Source: an uncultured Mogibacterium sp. (lineage in GTDB: Bacteria > Bacillota > Clostridia > Peptostreptococcales > Anaerovoracaceae). From it: a stretch of 61,371 nucleotides of DNA. A program made the position numbers and the translations under genes. Every line of letters begins with the position of its first letter. Within the stretch, counting starts at the first letter, position 1. Shown here in pieces: positions 15,756-24,443 of the stretch. Under the pieces are notes generated by a model. That model made no database searches. It had not been told where the DNA came from and saw nothing but the letters and a program-made list of their open reading frames with translations. The stretch is taken from assembly GCF_938041965.1 (NCBI RefSeq), contig NZ_CALISE010000008.1:1-61371 (forward strand), written 5' to 3'.

Positions 15756-17033
15756 ATGCCCAAGCTAAGAGTTGTAGAAGGTAAACTTTCGAGCAAATAT
15801 AATCATTTTAAAGACTATCGTTTTGACTCATGTATAGCGACAGACACTCGTCTCATGGGTGTCGTAGCAATGAAAGTCTCATGGACTGCAAAGGATGGAA
15901 GCAGAGATAAACTCTTCCAGCTTATTCATCTAGATTTCTCAGAATATGGCGTAGATGATTACCGTGAGATATTCTCTAATGCTAACAACCCTGAAGGTGG
16001 CCGTGAAGTTAGGTCTGAATGGAAGCGTATATCGGGTGGCCTTGGAGGCAGCGAAGTTAAGATTCCATTCTTTACACTTGTACAGCTAATTGATGAGGTT
16101 GTAGCGACGAACGAAAAATACTATGAAGCTCACGAACCATTTATTCAGGCCTTTCGCAAAGAAACATTGATGAGGCTTAAACTCATGAAGGAGGCCTCTA
16201 TTAAGCTACTTTATGAGGGCAATAGCTTTGAAGAGAAGAGTAAGGAAGGTCAGCAGTTAGTATGCAAATCCCCTCTCACCTCATTTGAACTTATCAACTA
16301 CTTCCTCATGAGGATGCTAGATAAAGATTTTCATGGTGCTTCATATTTCGGAGATGTGACCACCAGTGAAATGCAGCAATGCAGGTTTAAGGAAATTGGT
16401 CTAGCGGAGCTGGTTAGAAATAAAATATCAAAAGAAACAACTGCAGCTACTTCTAGCGGTGAAGAGGCAGTGTACAAGTGTAGATTCACAGCGCTTTCTG
16501 ATTCATATATCTACGGCGAAGCGTTGATCACGCTTACACCACGCAGCCTCATGCGAACACGCCGCGTCCTAAAATTCGAAGTGACAACTCTAATGCGCAT
16601 CTCCAGCTACGAGGCAGCGCTACAGCTCCAGCAGGCCGAGTATATAACACTTTACGAATTGACAGTGCCTGCAGAAGCATTCGATCTGGATGATTCCGTA
16701 TTCGGGGCAGACGCCACCATGTCGCCAGCCCCTAACGGAATCACGTATATCCTATACAACAAGGATAATTATCATGTGGATTCATCAAACTACTATATGA
16801 ATCACGACATGTATGGTGCATATCTATTGACCCCTAATAATGAGCTCGTGGTCATGAGCCATGACATCATCAAGATAACCAATATGGAGGCCGATATAAG
16901 TAGAAGCGTGAATGCTAGCAAGCTCGAACTGAAAGGCAGATACAAGCTAGAAACTCAGGTATTTAAGAGCTTCTCAGAGATGCCTGGTGCAAAATTCAGC
17001 GAGATGATTTATAGCCCTGAAAATAACGACTGA
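15756..17033 (+). CDS. Unrecognised conserved-looking protein, 425 aa
   Basis: A soluble-looking protein with no signal peptide or membrane helix and no motif I recognise. It starts at an ATG with AAGGAG eight bases before it, and codon use matches the neighbours, so it is a real gene. The first 130 residues are mixed alpha-beta. A Lys/Glu-rich helical stretch follows at about 135-175, and the second half (235-410) is rich in beta-type Tyr/Leu/Thr segments. It is monocistronic, between metK (divergent) and a DnaA-box cluster. I cannot assign a function; structure comparison would be more useful than sequence motifs. Confidence 0.75.
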   Translation: MPKLRVVEGKLSSKYNHFKDYRFDSCIATDTRLMGVVAMKVSWTAKDGSRDKLFQLIHLDFSEYGVDDYREIFSNANNPEGGREVRSEWKRISGGLGGSEVKIPFFTLVQLIDEVVATNEKYYEAHEPFIQAFRKETLMRLKLMKEASIKLLYEGNSFEEKSKEGQQLVCKSPLTSFELINYFLMRMLDKDFHGASYFGDVTTSEMQQCRFKEIGLAELVRNKISKETTAATSSGEEAVYKCRFTALSDSYIYGEALITLTPRSLMRTRRVLKFEVTTLMRISSYEAALQLQQAEYITLYELTVPAEAFDLDDSVFGADATMSPAPNGITYILYNKDNYHVDSSNYYMNHDMYGAYLLTPNNELVVMSHDIIKITNMEADISRSVNASKLELKGRYKLETQVFKSFSEMPGAKFSEMIYSPENND

Positions 17034-17322
17034 TTTTATCTGTCAATGGTTGTTCTTTTTTGGCTATCAAAATTAGCGCGAGTTATCCACATCGCTTGAA
17101 TCCCAATAAAATGCACACATCAAGAATTATCCACATAAAAATCAAAAATCGTATACAATCTTTTCAACACACAGAAGTGGATAAGTTGACAAACAGAAAT
17201 GCGCATTTTTAAGGCTTAGCGATTCTAATCTGATATGTCAATAGAAGTTATCAACAGTTTTTAAAAATGTTTTTATGCATTTTTGTTCGATTTATAGAAG
17301 AACAATTTAGCAAGGAGAAAAT
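17034..17322. other. A+T-rich intergenic region with DnaA-box cluster
   Basis: Contains two perfect DnaA boxes TTATCCACA (17083-17091 and 17127-17135), a reverse box with one mismatch (AGTGGATAA, 17176-17184) and a one-mismatch box TTATCAACA (17248-17256). They are followed by an A+T-rich stretch (about 17256-17300). Such clusters mark oriC, DnaA-titration loci or DnaA-regulated promoters. No dnaA, dnaN or rpmH gene is present in the window, so a titration or regulatory site is more likely than oriC. Confidence 0.65.
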
Positions 17323-18558
17323 ATGACTACTGAAAAAGTTTTCCACAATGATCAATACTTAAAAACACTCGAGGCGACAATAACCGATATAGTTATTTCT
17401 AAAGGAAGAGCTGAAATTATAACAGATAGAACCATTTTTTTCGCTGAGGGTGGTGGACAGCCTGGCGACAGAGGTACCATTCATTTATCAGACGATAACA
17501 GCAAAATAGTAACAATTTTTGATACTCATGATTCGGGTGATGCAGTGGCCCACTACACCAAGGACGAAGTGCCATTTACAGTCGGCGACAAGGTCATCTT
17601 AGAACTCGATTGGACATTTCGTTTCACCAATATGCAGAGACACTATGGTGAACACATCCTTAGTGGTGCGATATATAAACTATATAAAGGAGCCAACAAA
17701 GGTTTCCACATGGGACAGAATTATATAACCATTGATATTGATCTCGGTGGTAAACTCATGACGGAAGAAATGCTCGAAGCATCTGAAGAACTAGCTAATG
17801 AAGCAGTATGGTCAAATCTCCCTATACAAGCCCACAAGTTCGCTTCAGTCGAAGCTGCGAACAAGATGCATCTTAGAAAAGCTGTTAACGAAAAGGTAGA
17901 TGGAGATGTCGTAGTTGTCACGGTGGGCGATCCTGAGAATCCATTTGACTGCTGTGCATGCTGCGGTACCTACCCTGCCTTTAGCGGTGAAGTCGGTGTA
18001 ATAAAAATATTTAAGGCTGAGCCTAACAAGGGGATGACCAGAATTTATTTTGACTGTGGCCGAAATGCATTACACCACTATCGTGAAACACACAAGATTT
18101 TGACTGAAGTAGCTGAAAAATTTTCATCAAAACCAGAGAACCTAATGCACGCTATTGTTAAGAAGGATAAAGAAGAGGCCGAACTAAAAGGCGAGCGTGC
18201 AGTTCTCGCTGAATATGTTCGTAATTCCGAAGCAAAAGCGATTGCACGTAGTCTCGAAGAGGGAATAAATTTTGTATTTAAAGAGTATGATAATATATCT
18301 CCTAATGATCTTCAGAAGCTTGGTTTTAAGGCACTCGAGATGATTGACGGAGAAAAGCCACTCCTAGCTCTTGCAAATTCCCCTTCCCATACGCTCATAC
18401 TCGTTTCCGATGGGAACTATCCCTGCGGCACCCTCGTAAAAGAACACGCTAAGAACTTTGGCGGAAAAGGTGGTGGACGCGATGATAATGCGAGAGCACA
18501 ATTTGATAGTAGAGATGGTCTTGAATCATTCGTGGAAGTTATAAAACAGAATTTATAG
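17323..18558 (+). CDS. AlaX-L type alanyl-tRNA editing protein
   Basis: Free-standing AlaRS-like editing factor of 411 aa that hydrolyses mischarged Ser- or Gly-tRNA(Ala). The N-terminal AlaRS-like barrel shows FFAEGGGQPGDRG at about 45-57. The first half of the zinc site is RHYGEH (His 106 and 110 region), and the second half is CCACCGTYPAFSGEVG at about 208-223. A C-terminal DHHA1 domain ends GGKGGGRDDNARAQF. The residue that is normally His in the CxxxH zinc motif reads Tyr (TAC) here, with additional Cys nearby. Start ATG 17323 follows AAGGAG. It precedes a kinase-like gene by 52 bases, probably in one operon. Confidence 0.85.
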   Translation: MTTEKVFHNDQYLKTLEATITDIVISKGRAEIITDRTIFFAEGGGQPGDRGTIHLSDDNSKIVTIFDTHDSGDAVAHYTKDEVPFTVGDKVILELDWTFRFTNMQRHYGEHILSGAIYKLYKGANKGFHMGQNYITIDIDLGGKLMTEEMLEASEELANEAVWSNLPIQAHKFASVEAANKMHLRKAVNEKVDGDVVVVTVGDPENPFDCCACCGTYPAFSGEVGVIKIFKAEPNKGMTRIYFDCGRNALHHYRETHKILTEVAEKFSSKPENLMHAIVKKDKEEAELKGERAVLAEYVRNSEAKAIARSLEEGINFVFKEYDNISPNDLQKLGFKALEMIDGEKPLLALANSPSHTLILVSDGNYPCGTLVKEHAKNFGGKGGGRDDNARAQFDSRDGLESFVEVIKQNL

Positions 18559-18610
18559 CTTGATATATTCACATTATATTGTGTTATAATCAGCTTAAGG
18601 AGGCGGTGTT

Positions 18611-19243
18611 ATGTCAAATAAAGTCATAGTAACAATCGGAAGAGAATTTGGTAGCGGAGGTCACGAAGTTGGTAAGAGACTTGCGACTGAGCTCGGGATA
18701 AAATTCTATGATAATGAATTCATCAGCATGGCAGTTCAGAAGACTGGATTCCATGAAGATTACGTTAAGAACAACGAGGAGAAGGCCCCTGATTTTGCAG
18801 CTAGTGCACTCTTTTCAGGAATTGAGCTGTATCAACCATCTCCATTCGATAAGATTCAGGCAGAGGAATACAAGATTATCAGAGAAATTGCTGCCGAGGA
18901 TAGCTGTGTTATTGTTGGCCGCGGTGCAGATTACATACTTAGAGACCAGTCTCATGTCAGCATTTTCCTATTTGCTCCTCTAGAGGATAGAGTAAAGCGC
19001 AAACTCGCACTCCTATCTGGTCAGGATGCGAAGAATATGACTCCTGCTCAGATGGAGAAAATAGTTAAGCAGATGGACAAGCAGCGCCGTAGATACTACG
19101 AATACTACACTGATACAAAGTGGGGAGACAGAGATTCGTACGATTTGCTCATCAACACCAGCCGTGCAGGTATAGATGGTGCAGTAAAGATCATCAAGAC
19201 ATACATAGAGTCGAGTCGTGGCGAAAGCATGATGCCAGACTAG
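18611..19243 (+). CDS. Cytidylate kinase-like family protein
   Basis: Nucleotide kinase-like protein of 210 aa. The P-loop variant REFGSGGHEVGKRLA at residues 9-23 and the YDNEFISMAVQKTGF segment are characteristic of the cytidylate kinase-like family (Cmk_2), and GRGADYIL at about 99-106 and a QMDKQRRRYYEYYT lid-like helix near 155-168 fit it as well. The family is distinct from housekeeping Cmk and its physiological substrate is unknown. Start ATG follows AAGGAGG. It probably shares a transcript with the AlaX gene and is followed by a bidirectional terminator. Confidence 0.85.
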   Translation: MSNKVIVTIGREFGSGGHEVGKRLATELGIKFYDNEFISMAVQKTGFHEDYVKNNEEKAPDFAASALFSGIELYQPSPFDKIQAEEYKIIREIAAEDSCVIVGRGADYILRDQSHVSIFLFAPLEDRVKRKLALLSGQDAKNMTPAQMEKIVKQMDKQRRRYYEYYTDTKWGDRDSYDLLINTSRAGIDGAVKIIKTYIESSRGESMMPD

Positions 19244-19297
19244 TTTTTGATTTCGGTCTTAGATCTAAACTAGAACAATTCTTATAAAGCAATACAA

Positions 19298-19352
19298 AAC
19301 GCAGATGTTTCTGATTGAATCAATGAAGATTCTTTCAGTTTACATCTGCGTT
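19298..19352. terminator. Bidirectional terminator between convergent genes
   Basis: AACGCAGATGT (19298-19308) and ACATCTGCGTT (19342-19352) are perfect inverted repeats. An inner CTGA..GAATC/GATTC..TCAG pairing makes one long hairpin. Confidence 0.6.
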
Positions 19353-19379
19353 ATACATTTCTAATTCAGATAAGCCAAA

Positions 19380-20084
19380 CTATATGGACTTCAAATACTC
19401 AACTTCTGCAGGACCAAGCTTCCTATAGCCTCCAACTGCCAGCCTTCCGATTACTAGATTACCAATTTTGATTCTCTCTAGCTCCTGAACCGGTGCATCG
19501 ATAGCCTTAAACATGCGTCGAACCTGATGGTTCTTACCTTCATGAATAGTGATATCAACTACTGTTGAGTTTCTATTGTGCTTTATAACATCTACCTTGG
19601 CAGGTGAAGTTATAAAACCACCTATGTCGATGCCTTTTTCAAGTCTTGCAATCTTACCACGTGTAAGTATGCCAGACACTACCGCACGGTAAGTCTTATC
19701 GAGCTCCTTAGACGGATGCATGAGCTTGTTTGCAACATCTCCATCATTGGTAAGAATAAGAAGACCAGAAGTGTTATAATCAAGTCTTCCCACGGGAAAA
19801 ATCCTCCTGTCCTCATCCTGAATTAAGTCGAGAACTGTCGGTCTATTCTTATCATCTGAGGTAGTGGTCACGTATCCTACTGGCTTATTTAGCAGTATAT
19901 AAGTCTTACTAGTCTCAGGCGATATCTTTCTGCCCTCACATAGAACCTCATCATCTGGCTGCACATCATAGCCTGGTTCTTTCATAACGGCACCATTTAC
20001 TAGCACCTTGCCGTCTAATATGAGCTGATCAGCCTTTCGCCTGCTAGTTGCACCAGAGGAAGCGATATATTTATTTATCCTCAC
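19380..20084 (-). CDS. rluB: Pseudouridine synthase RluB-type
   Basis: Isomerises a uridine in 23S rRNA helix 89 (by family); 234 aa. An S4 RNA-binding domain fills residues 1-60 (INKYIASSGATSRRKADQLI). The RsuA/RluB catalytic motif GRLDYNTSGLLILTNDGD follows at about 100-117, with the catalytic Asp, and KNHQVRRMF at about 180 is also typical. The GTG at 20084 is preferred: GAAGGAG lies nine bases before it, while the upstream in-frame ATG touches that site. It overlaps scpB by 14 bases, the last gene of the truA-scpA-scpB-rluB chain. Confidence 0.92.
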   Translation of the reverse strand: MRINKYIASSGATSRRKADQLILDGKVLVNGAVMKEPGYDVQPDDEVLCEGRKISPETSKTYILLNKPVGYVTTTSDDKNRPTVLDLIQDEDRRIFPVGRLDYNTSGLLILTNDGDVANKLMHPSKELDKTYRAVVSGILTRGKIARLEKGIDIGGFITSPAKVDVIKHNRNSTVVDITIHEGKNHQVRRMFKAIDAPVQELERIKIGNLVIGRLAVGGYRKLGPAEVEYLKSI

Positions 20085-20670
20085 TATCCGCATCTCCTTC
20101 AAAATTGATTGATAACTGTTCATGGGGAGTTTCCTCATCGTATTCCTCGATATCGTCGAACTCTGTTATATCAGGTAGGTCTTTTATTGATGCAAATCCA
20201 AATTTCTTAAGGAACTCACCCGTCGTCTTGTATAACAGCGGACGGCCAACGCCTTCTGACCTTCCAGCAACATCGACCAAATCCTTACTCATGAGTCCAT
20301 CAATGACTCTCTCGCTCTTGATACCTCTAATTGAATCGATTTCACCTTTAGTAACAGGTTGTCTGTAAGCTATGATAGCAAGTACTTCGAGTGCTGCCTG
20401 CGATAGCTTCTTGACCTTGACTGGAGTGCAGAGCTTCTCGATGAAAATCTCGTTTTCAGCATGCGTTACGAACTGAAAAGCTCCATCTACCTCTCTGATT
20501 CTAATTCCGCGCCCCATCATCGCATACTCATGCTGTAAATCCAGAAATAAATCTTTAACTACTTTCTTATCAGCATCTAATACCTCTGATGCATCCTTGA
20601 CCTTGAGCGGTTCTCCCCAGACAAACATCATCGATTCAAGTGCTGATTTCATTACCTTATCATTATACAT
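20071..20670 (-). CDS. scpB: Segregation and condensation protein B
   Basis: Kleisin-binding subunit of the SMC condensin complex; 199 aa with tandem winged-helix domains. The motif LEVLAIIAYRQPVTKGEIDSIRG at about 95-117 and the GRPLLYKTTGEFLKKFG segment at about 145-160 are hallmarks of ScpB, and the acidic C-terminal tail is typical. The ATG at 20670 follows GAGG by nine bases and overlaps the scpA stop by 8 bases. The longer frame to 20697 lacks a ribosome site. It is co-transcribed with scpA and works with it in chromosome segregation. Confidence 0.95.
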   Translation of the reverse strand: MYNDKVMKSALESMMFVWGEPLKVKDASEVLDADKKVVKDLFLDLQHEYAMMGRGIRIREVDGAFQFVTHAENEIFIEKLCTPVKVKKLSQAALEVLAIIAYRQPVTKGEIDSIRGIKSERVIDGLMSKDLVDVAGRSEGVGRPLLYKTTGEFLKKFGFASIKDLPDITEFDDIEEYDEETPHEQLSINFEGDADSEDK

Positions 20671-21415
20671 TTGGCTGGACCTCTTTCTTAATAACACTTA
20701 TATTTCCGTAGTTTTTTTCTTGCCTTGCATCTACTTCTTGCATCTTAATCATCTCAAGAAGCGACATAAACGAAAGCGTGATATCGTATCTATCCGCCTC
20801 CTCCGGCACGAGCTCTGTAAAATCAATATACTCACCCACAGAAACTCTGTCTTTAATTATTGCTGTCATGTAGTTTATACGATCCTCTATAGAAGCTCTC
20901 TCTCTCTTGATTCTCTGATATCTCTTTTTGACATCTGCCACACGCTTTTTCTTCTGTAAAAATGCATTAAACGCGTTAACGAACTGCTCGATATCTGCTT
21001 TTAAAAGTTCATCTGGTGAGTCTATATATTCCGATATATCTTCAGCTGGTTTCTCATGTATGCACTGGTTTGCCTCCAGTCTCTCCTGAAGCATCTCAGC
21101 GATTTTCTTGGTCTTTACATATTCAGCAAGCCTGCTCGCTAACTCCATGCGTGGATCTTCGTCTATCACAACTTCACCAGCATCATTGACACGAGGAAGC
21201 AGCATATGTGACTTGAGTCTGATTAGTACAGCTGCTAGGACTATGAACTCGCTGCTCACTTCGACATTAAGCTCACCCATCTCTTTGAGATATCCTATGT
21301 ACTGCTCCGTTATCTCAGCCACTCGTATATCGTATATATCCATCTTGGCATTCTGAATCAGATAAACCAGCAGATCGAATGGCCCTTCAAATTTATCAAT
21401 TCTTACTTTGTACAA
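20663..21415 (-). CDS. scpA: Segregation and condensation protein A
   Basis: The kleisin of the bacterial SMC complex; 250 aa, usual length. The N-terminal signature FEGPFDLLVYLIQNAKMDIYDI at about 10-30 binds the SMC head or neck. Residues 150-180 are charged linker, and the C-terminal winged helix (VSFMSLLEMIKM-like region, about 215-235) binds the other SMC. A TTG at 21415 is the likely start because GGAGG lies seven bases before it; a longer ATG start at 21430 would swallow that site. It overlaps truA by 13 bases. Confidence 0.95.
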   Translation of the reverse strand: MYKVRIDKFEGPFDLLVYLIQNAKMDIYDIRVAEITEQYIGYLKEMGELNVEVSSEFIVLAAVLIRLKSHMLLPRVNDAGEVVIDEDPRMELASRLAEYVKTKKIAEMLQERLEANQCIHEKPAEDISEYIDSPDELLKADIEQFVNAFNAFLQKKKRVADVKKRYQRIKRERASIEDRINYMTAIIKDRVSVGEYIDFTELVPEEADRYDITLSFMSLLEMIKMQEVDARQEKNYGNISVIKKEVQPNV

Positions 21416-22215
21416 GTGCTGCCTCCACATTTGAATCCATCATCAAAATATATTTCTTCTAAGTATAAACCTTCTGGTGGTGCCGTAAATCCCGCCTTGC
21501 TCCTATCAGTGGATGCTATGATGGCCTCCATCTCGCTAGCTTCTCTCTTACCTGTTCCAATCTCAAGCAAAGTGCCTACTAGGATTCTAACCATATTATA
21601 CAGGAAACCATCACCAGTGACCCTGATAATAGTCCTGTCACCTTCTTGTATTATGGTAATATCCGTGATTGTCCTGACCGTCGTCTCTCTAGGAATCCCA
21701 CCTGATGTTTGAAATGAAGCGAAATCATGTGTTCCAACCGCAAGCTTTGCAGCCTCACGCATTGCCTCGTGATCCAGCTCTAAGCCAAATTGATACACAT
21801 GATTACGTTCAAATATATCACCACTTCTATCGATAATATACTTATAAGTCTTACCATGGCAAGAAAATCTGGCGTGAAAATCCTCCGGAACTTCATGTGC
21901 CGAAATGACCTTAATATCACCAGCAAGTCCACTTCTCCCTAGACCACCTGCCCCGAATCTTCTGTTCATGATATCTGCTAGTTTATCAGTTGGAAGTGGA
22001 TTGTCCCATGTGAAGGAACAGCATTGACCTAATGCATGTACACCTGTATCGGTTCTGCTTGTTCCATTTACAGGCACTTCATAACCTGCGATAAAGCGGA
22101 GCACATGTTCAACTTCGCCTTGCACAGTCCTAACATCAACCTGCTTTTGCCAGCCGTGAAAATTCGTACCATCATATTGAATTTTAAGAAGAATATTCTT
22201 ACTTCCCTCAGACAT
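21403..22215 (-). CDS. truA: tRNA pseudouridine(38-40) synthase
   Basis: Modifies uridines 38-40 in the anticodon stem of tRNAs; 270 aa. The catalytic Asp is in RTDTGVHALGQ at about 55-65. YDGTNFHGWQKQ near the N-terminus, CHGKTYKYIID at about 122-132 and the C-terminal GDGFLYNMVRILVGTLLEIG motif at about 197-216 are typical. Start ATG 22215 follows AAAGG. It heads the tightly overlapping truA-scpA-scpB-rluB group, in which each gene begins inside the end of the previous one. Confidence 0.95.
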   Translation of the reverse strand: MSEGSKNILLKIQYDGTNFHGWQKQVDVRTVQGEVEHVLRFIAGYEVPVNGTSRTDTGVHALGQCCSFTWDNPLPTDKLADIMNRRFGAGGLGRSGLAGDIKVISAHEVPEDFHARFSCHGKTYKYIIDRSGDIFERNHVYQFGLELDHEAMREAAKLAVGTHDFASFQTSGGIPRETTVRTITDITIIQEGDRTIIRVTGDGFLYNMVRILVGTLLEIGTGKREASEMEAIIASTDRSKAGFTAPPEGLYLEEIYFDDGFKCGGSTCTK

Positions 22216-22296
22216 ATTTACCTTTCTATCTATTTACATAAAATATACTTCGTAGCTTCTTTTACAAGGTCCCTATATTATTTTTTGCTAGCTTCA

Positions 22297-23019
22297 CTAT
22301 AGTAGCACAAGTGGAAGATAATCCCATAAAACCAATACATATAGAGTTACAGCAGGAAGAGCATATACGAGCATCGGTCTATGTTCATCAGCATCAAATT
22401 TCTTTGTGATGCTCAGGTAAATAATGTGAATAAGTGCGAAAACAGAAATCAAAATGAATATCGCAATCACTCCATGCATACCTGTAACTAAGCCTATGGA
22501 TATGTAGAACTTGATGTCCGCCCCGCCAATTACTGTCTTGTGGTAAATTATTCTCCCTAAACCGTACGTAGCGAGTCCAAGCAGCATCCCTATGAGCGCA
22601 CCATAAAGAGGATCGATCAGCTTCTCGTTAAAGCTCACGAAGCCAACTGCCGATACGGCTAATAGCACGTTCAGTTGGTCAGGAATTATGCGATACTTGG
22701 CATCACATATCGCCATCATGGTAACAATGAATATCAAAAGCATACCGGCAATCATAAACTGTGATGATTCCCTGATTGACAAAAATACGCCACTTGCTCC
22801 GAAGAATACTGTGAAAACGAGCTTCCACGGAGTGCTAGGAAGTCTCTGTCTCTCACTTTCAATATCTGCGATAAGTGATGATGGGAGATTTTCTCCCTCC
22901 TCCTGGAACCATCTCACAGGCATGTTATTGAACCAGACAACTGCACCATTGCCTAGCAGTAATGCGATAATTACTGAAATTACCGATTTAATTATCATAA
23001 ATACGTAATATTGATCCAT
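22297..23019 (-). CDS. Prepilin peptidase, A24 family
   Basis: Membrane aspartyl protease of 240 aa that cleaves type IV prepilin-like leaders. The two catalytic Asp residues are in ICDAKYRIIPDQ at about 112 and GGADIKFY at about 172-179, each after or within a membrane helix, as required. Six or more hydrophobic segments are visible. The N-terminal methylase zinc-finger domain found in PilD is absent, so it is the shorter archaeal/Gram-positive type. No pilin, competence or secretion gene is nearby, so its substrates are encoded elsewhere. Confidence 0.8.
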   Translation of the reverse strand: MDQYYVFMIIKSVISVIIALLLGNGAVVWFNNMPVRWFQEEGENLPSSLIADIESERQRLPSTPWKLVFTVFFGASGVFLSIRESSQFMIAGMLLIFIVTMMAICDAKYRIIPDQLNVLLAVSAVGFVSFNEKLIDPLYGALIGMLLGLATYGLGRIIYHKTVIGGADIKFYISIGLVTGMHGVIAIFILISVFALIHIIYLSITKKFDADEHRPMLVYALPAVTLYVLVLWDYLPLVLL

Positions 23020-23049
23020 TCGCTAATTATAACACACAATATAATATAT

Positions 23050-23071
23050 AAGGCACCCCAAAGGGCGCCTT
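23050..23071 (-). terminator. Hairpin after the CoA-transferase gene
   Basis: AAGGC-A-CCC and GGG-C-GCCTT form a stem with one internal mismatch, 35 bases past the CoA-transferase stop. The following sequence is A+T-rich but has no clean T-run. Confidence 0.45.
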
Positions 23072-23105
23072 AATGTACCTATTATAAGTCTATTATCAAC
23101 AAAAT

Positions 23106-24443
23106 CTATCTCTTATTCGATTGTCTCCATACATTTACCTTCTTTGCTGACTCAATGAGTTCCTCTCTGAAATCAGGATGTGCTAGGCTAATCAGCTTTT
23201 CGGCACGTTCCCATACTGAAGCTCCTGCGAGATTTTCTATGCCATACTCAGTTACCATAGTATATGCCTGACTTCGCGGATCAGTAATTATGTCGCCACC
23301 AGTAAACGTAGGTTTGATATTCGAATGTAGATTTCCTTTTTTATCTGTATATGTAGAAGGAAGTGCGATAAAACTCTGAGCTCTAGGATTCTTGAAACCT
23401 GCAGTGAGGAAATCAAGCTGCCCTCCAGTTCCACTTATATGCCTAGTTCCCGCACTTTCTGCTGAAATTTGTCCAAATAAATCCACCGCGATACAACTGT
23501 TTATGGATACGAAGTTGTCAATTTCTCCTATTACTGAAAGGTCGTTTACATAATTTATTGGAGCACAGCACATGCTAGGGTTATCTGAAACCCAGTCGAA
23601 TAACTCTTTTGTACCGTGGGCAATACTGAACACAGATTTACCTCTCATGATGTCATGCTTATTTAAATTTGTTATCTTACCTGCCTTGTGCATATCGAGA
23701 TAAGCATTTACTAGCAGCTCTGTATGAATTCCAAGGTCTTTGAGCTCAGACTCAGCAATCAGTTTTCCTATCGCATCTGGCATACCTCCAACTCCAAGCT
23801 GAATACATGCACCATTTGTCATTCTATCAACGATAGATTCTGCTATCTGCTCCTCTACTGGACCAGCTACAATTGAAGGGAATTCAGTAAGTCCCTCATG
23901 CTTCCCTTCAATAACCATATCTACTTCCGAGATATGTATGGTGTTTTCAAGTCCATGAACATAAGGCAGCTTCTCATTTACCTCAAGAATGATAATATCC
24001 GCTACATCAAAAACTGCACGAGCATGAGAATTACTCATCGACATGTTAAAGTAGCCGTGCTCATCCATTGGAGTTACGCCCATTACAGCGACATTTACAG
24101 TAAGAAAACGCCTGTAGTAATCGGGGAGATTTCTAAATACCATAGGAATGAACTTGCAGAGTCCCCTATCAGACAGCTTTCTCTCATATCCGATCATATG
24201 CCACGAATTATATGTGAAGTGTTCCGCATCTGGATCCTGCTCAGCTATCTGTAGTGGTTTAGTTATGAGCAGTGCGCGCACTTTTACATCCTCAAGTTCA
24301 GCTTTTCTTGTTGCAAGCGCCTCATCAAAGAGAGTTGGAAAGCCCTGGTAGCATCCGAAATCTACCCAATCGCCACTATTTACAACCTGTGCAGCTTCGC
24401 TAGGTGTTTTAAGCTTTGAATTATAAAGTTCTCTACAGTTCAT
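23106..24443 (-). CDS. Butyryl-CoA:acetate CoA-transferase-like enzyme
   Basis: Family I-type CoA-transferase of 445 aa (acetyl-CoA hydrolase/transferase group), most like butyryl-CoA:acetate or 4-hydroxybutyrate CoA-transferase. The catalytic Glu is expected in QISAESAG at about 325-332, followed by the conserved HISGTGGQLDFLTAG block at about 335-350. GVGGMPDAIG at about 220 is the CoA-contact loop. Start ATG 24443 follows GAGGATA and lies 11 bases inside the end of the upstream lipase-like gene. It gives a route from butyryl-CoA to butyrate that is independent of butyrate kinase. The exact acyl acceptor is inferred. Confidence 0.85.
   Translation of the reverse strand: MNCRELYNSKLKTPSEAAQVVNSGDWVDFGCYQGFPTLFDEALATRKAELEDVKVRALLITKPLQIAEQDPDAEHFTYNSWHMIGYERKLSDRGLCKFIPMVFRNLPDYYRRFLTVNVAVMGVTPMDEHGYFNMSMSNSHARAVFDVADIIILEVNEKLPYVHGLENTIHISEVDMVIEGKHEGLTEFPSIVAGPVEEQIAESIVDRMTNGACIQLGVGGMPDAIGKLIAESELKDLGIHTELLVNAYLDMHKAGKITNLNKHDIMRGKSVFSIAHGTKELFDWVSDNPSMCCAPINYVNDLSVIGEIDNFVSINSCIAVDLFGQISAESAGTRHISGTGGQLDFLTAGFKNPRAQSFIALPSTYTDKKGNLHSNIKPTFTGGDIITDPRSQAYTMVTEYGIENLAGASVWERAEKLISLAHPDFREELIESAKKVNVWRQSNKR

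Noticed and set aside
17083..17256. Calling the DnaA-box cluster the chromosomal origin
   Set aside because: No dnaA, dnaN, recF, gyrB or rpmH is present, and gene orientation does not switch consistently here. Kept as a DnaA-box locus only.
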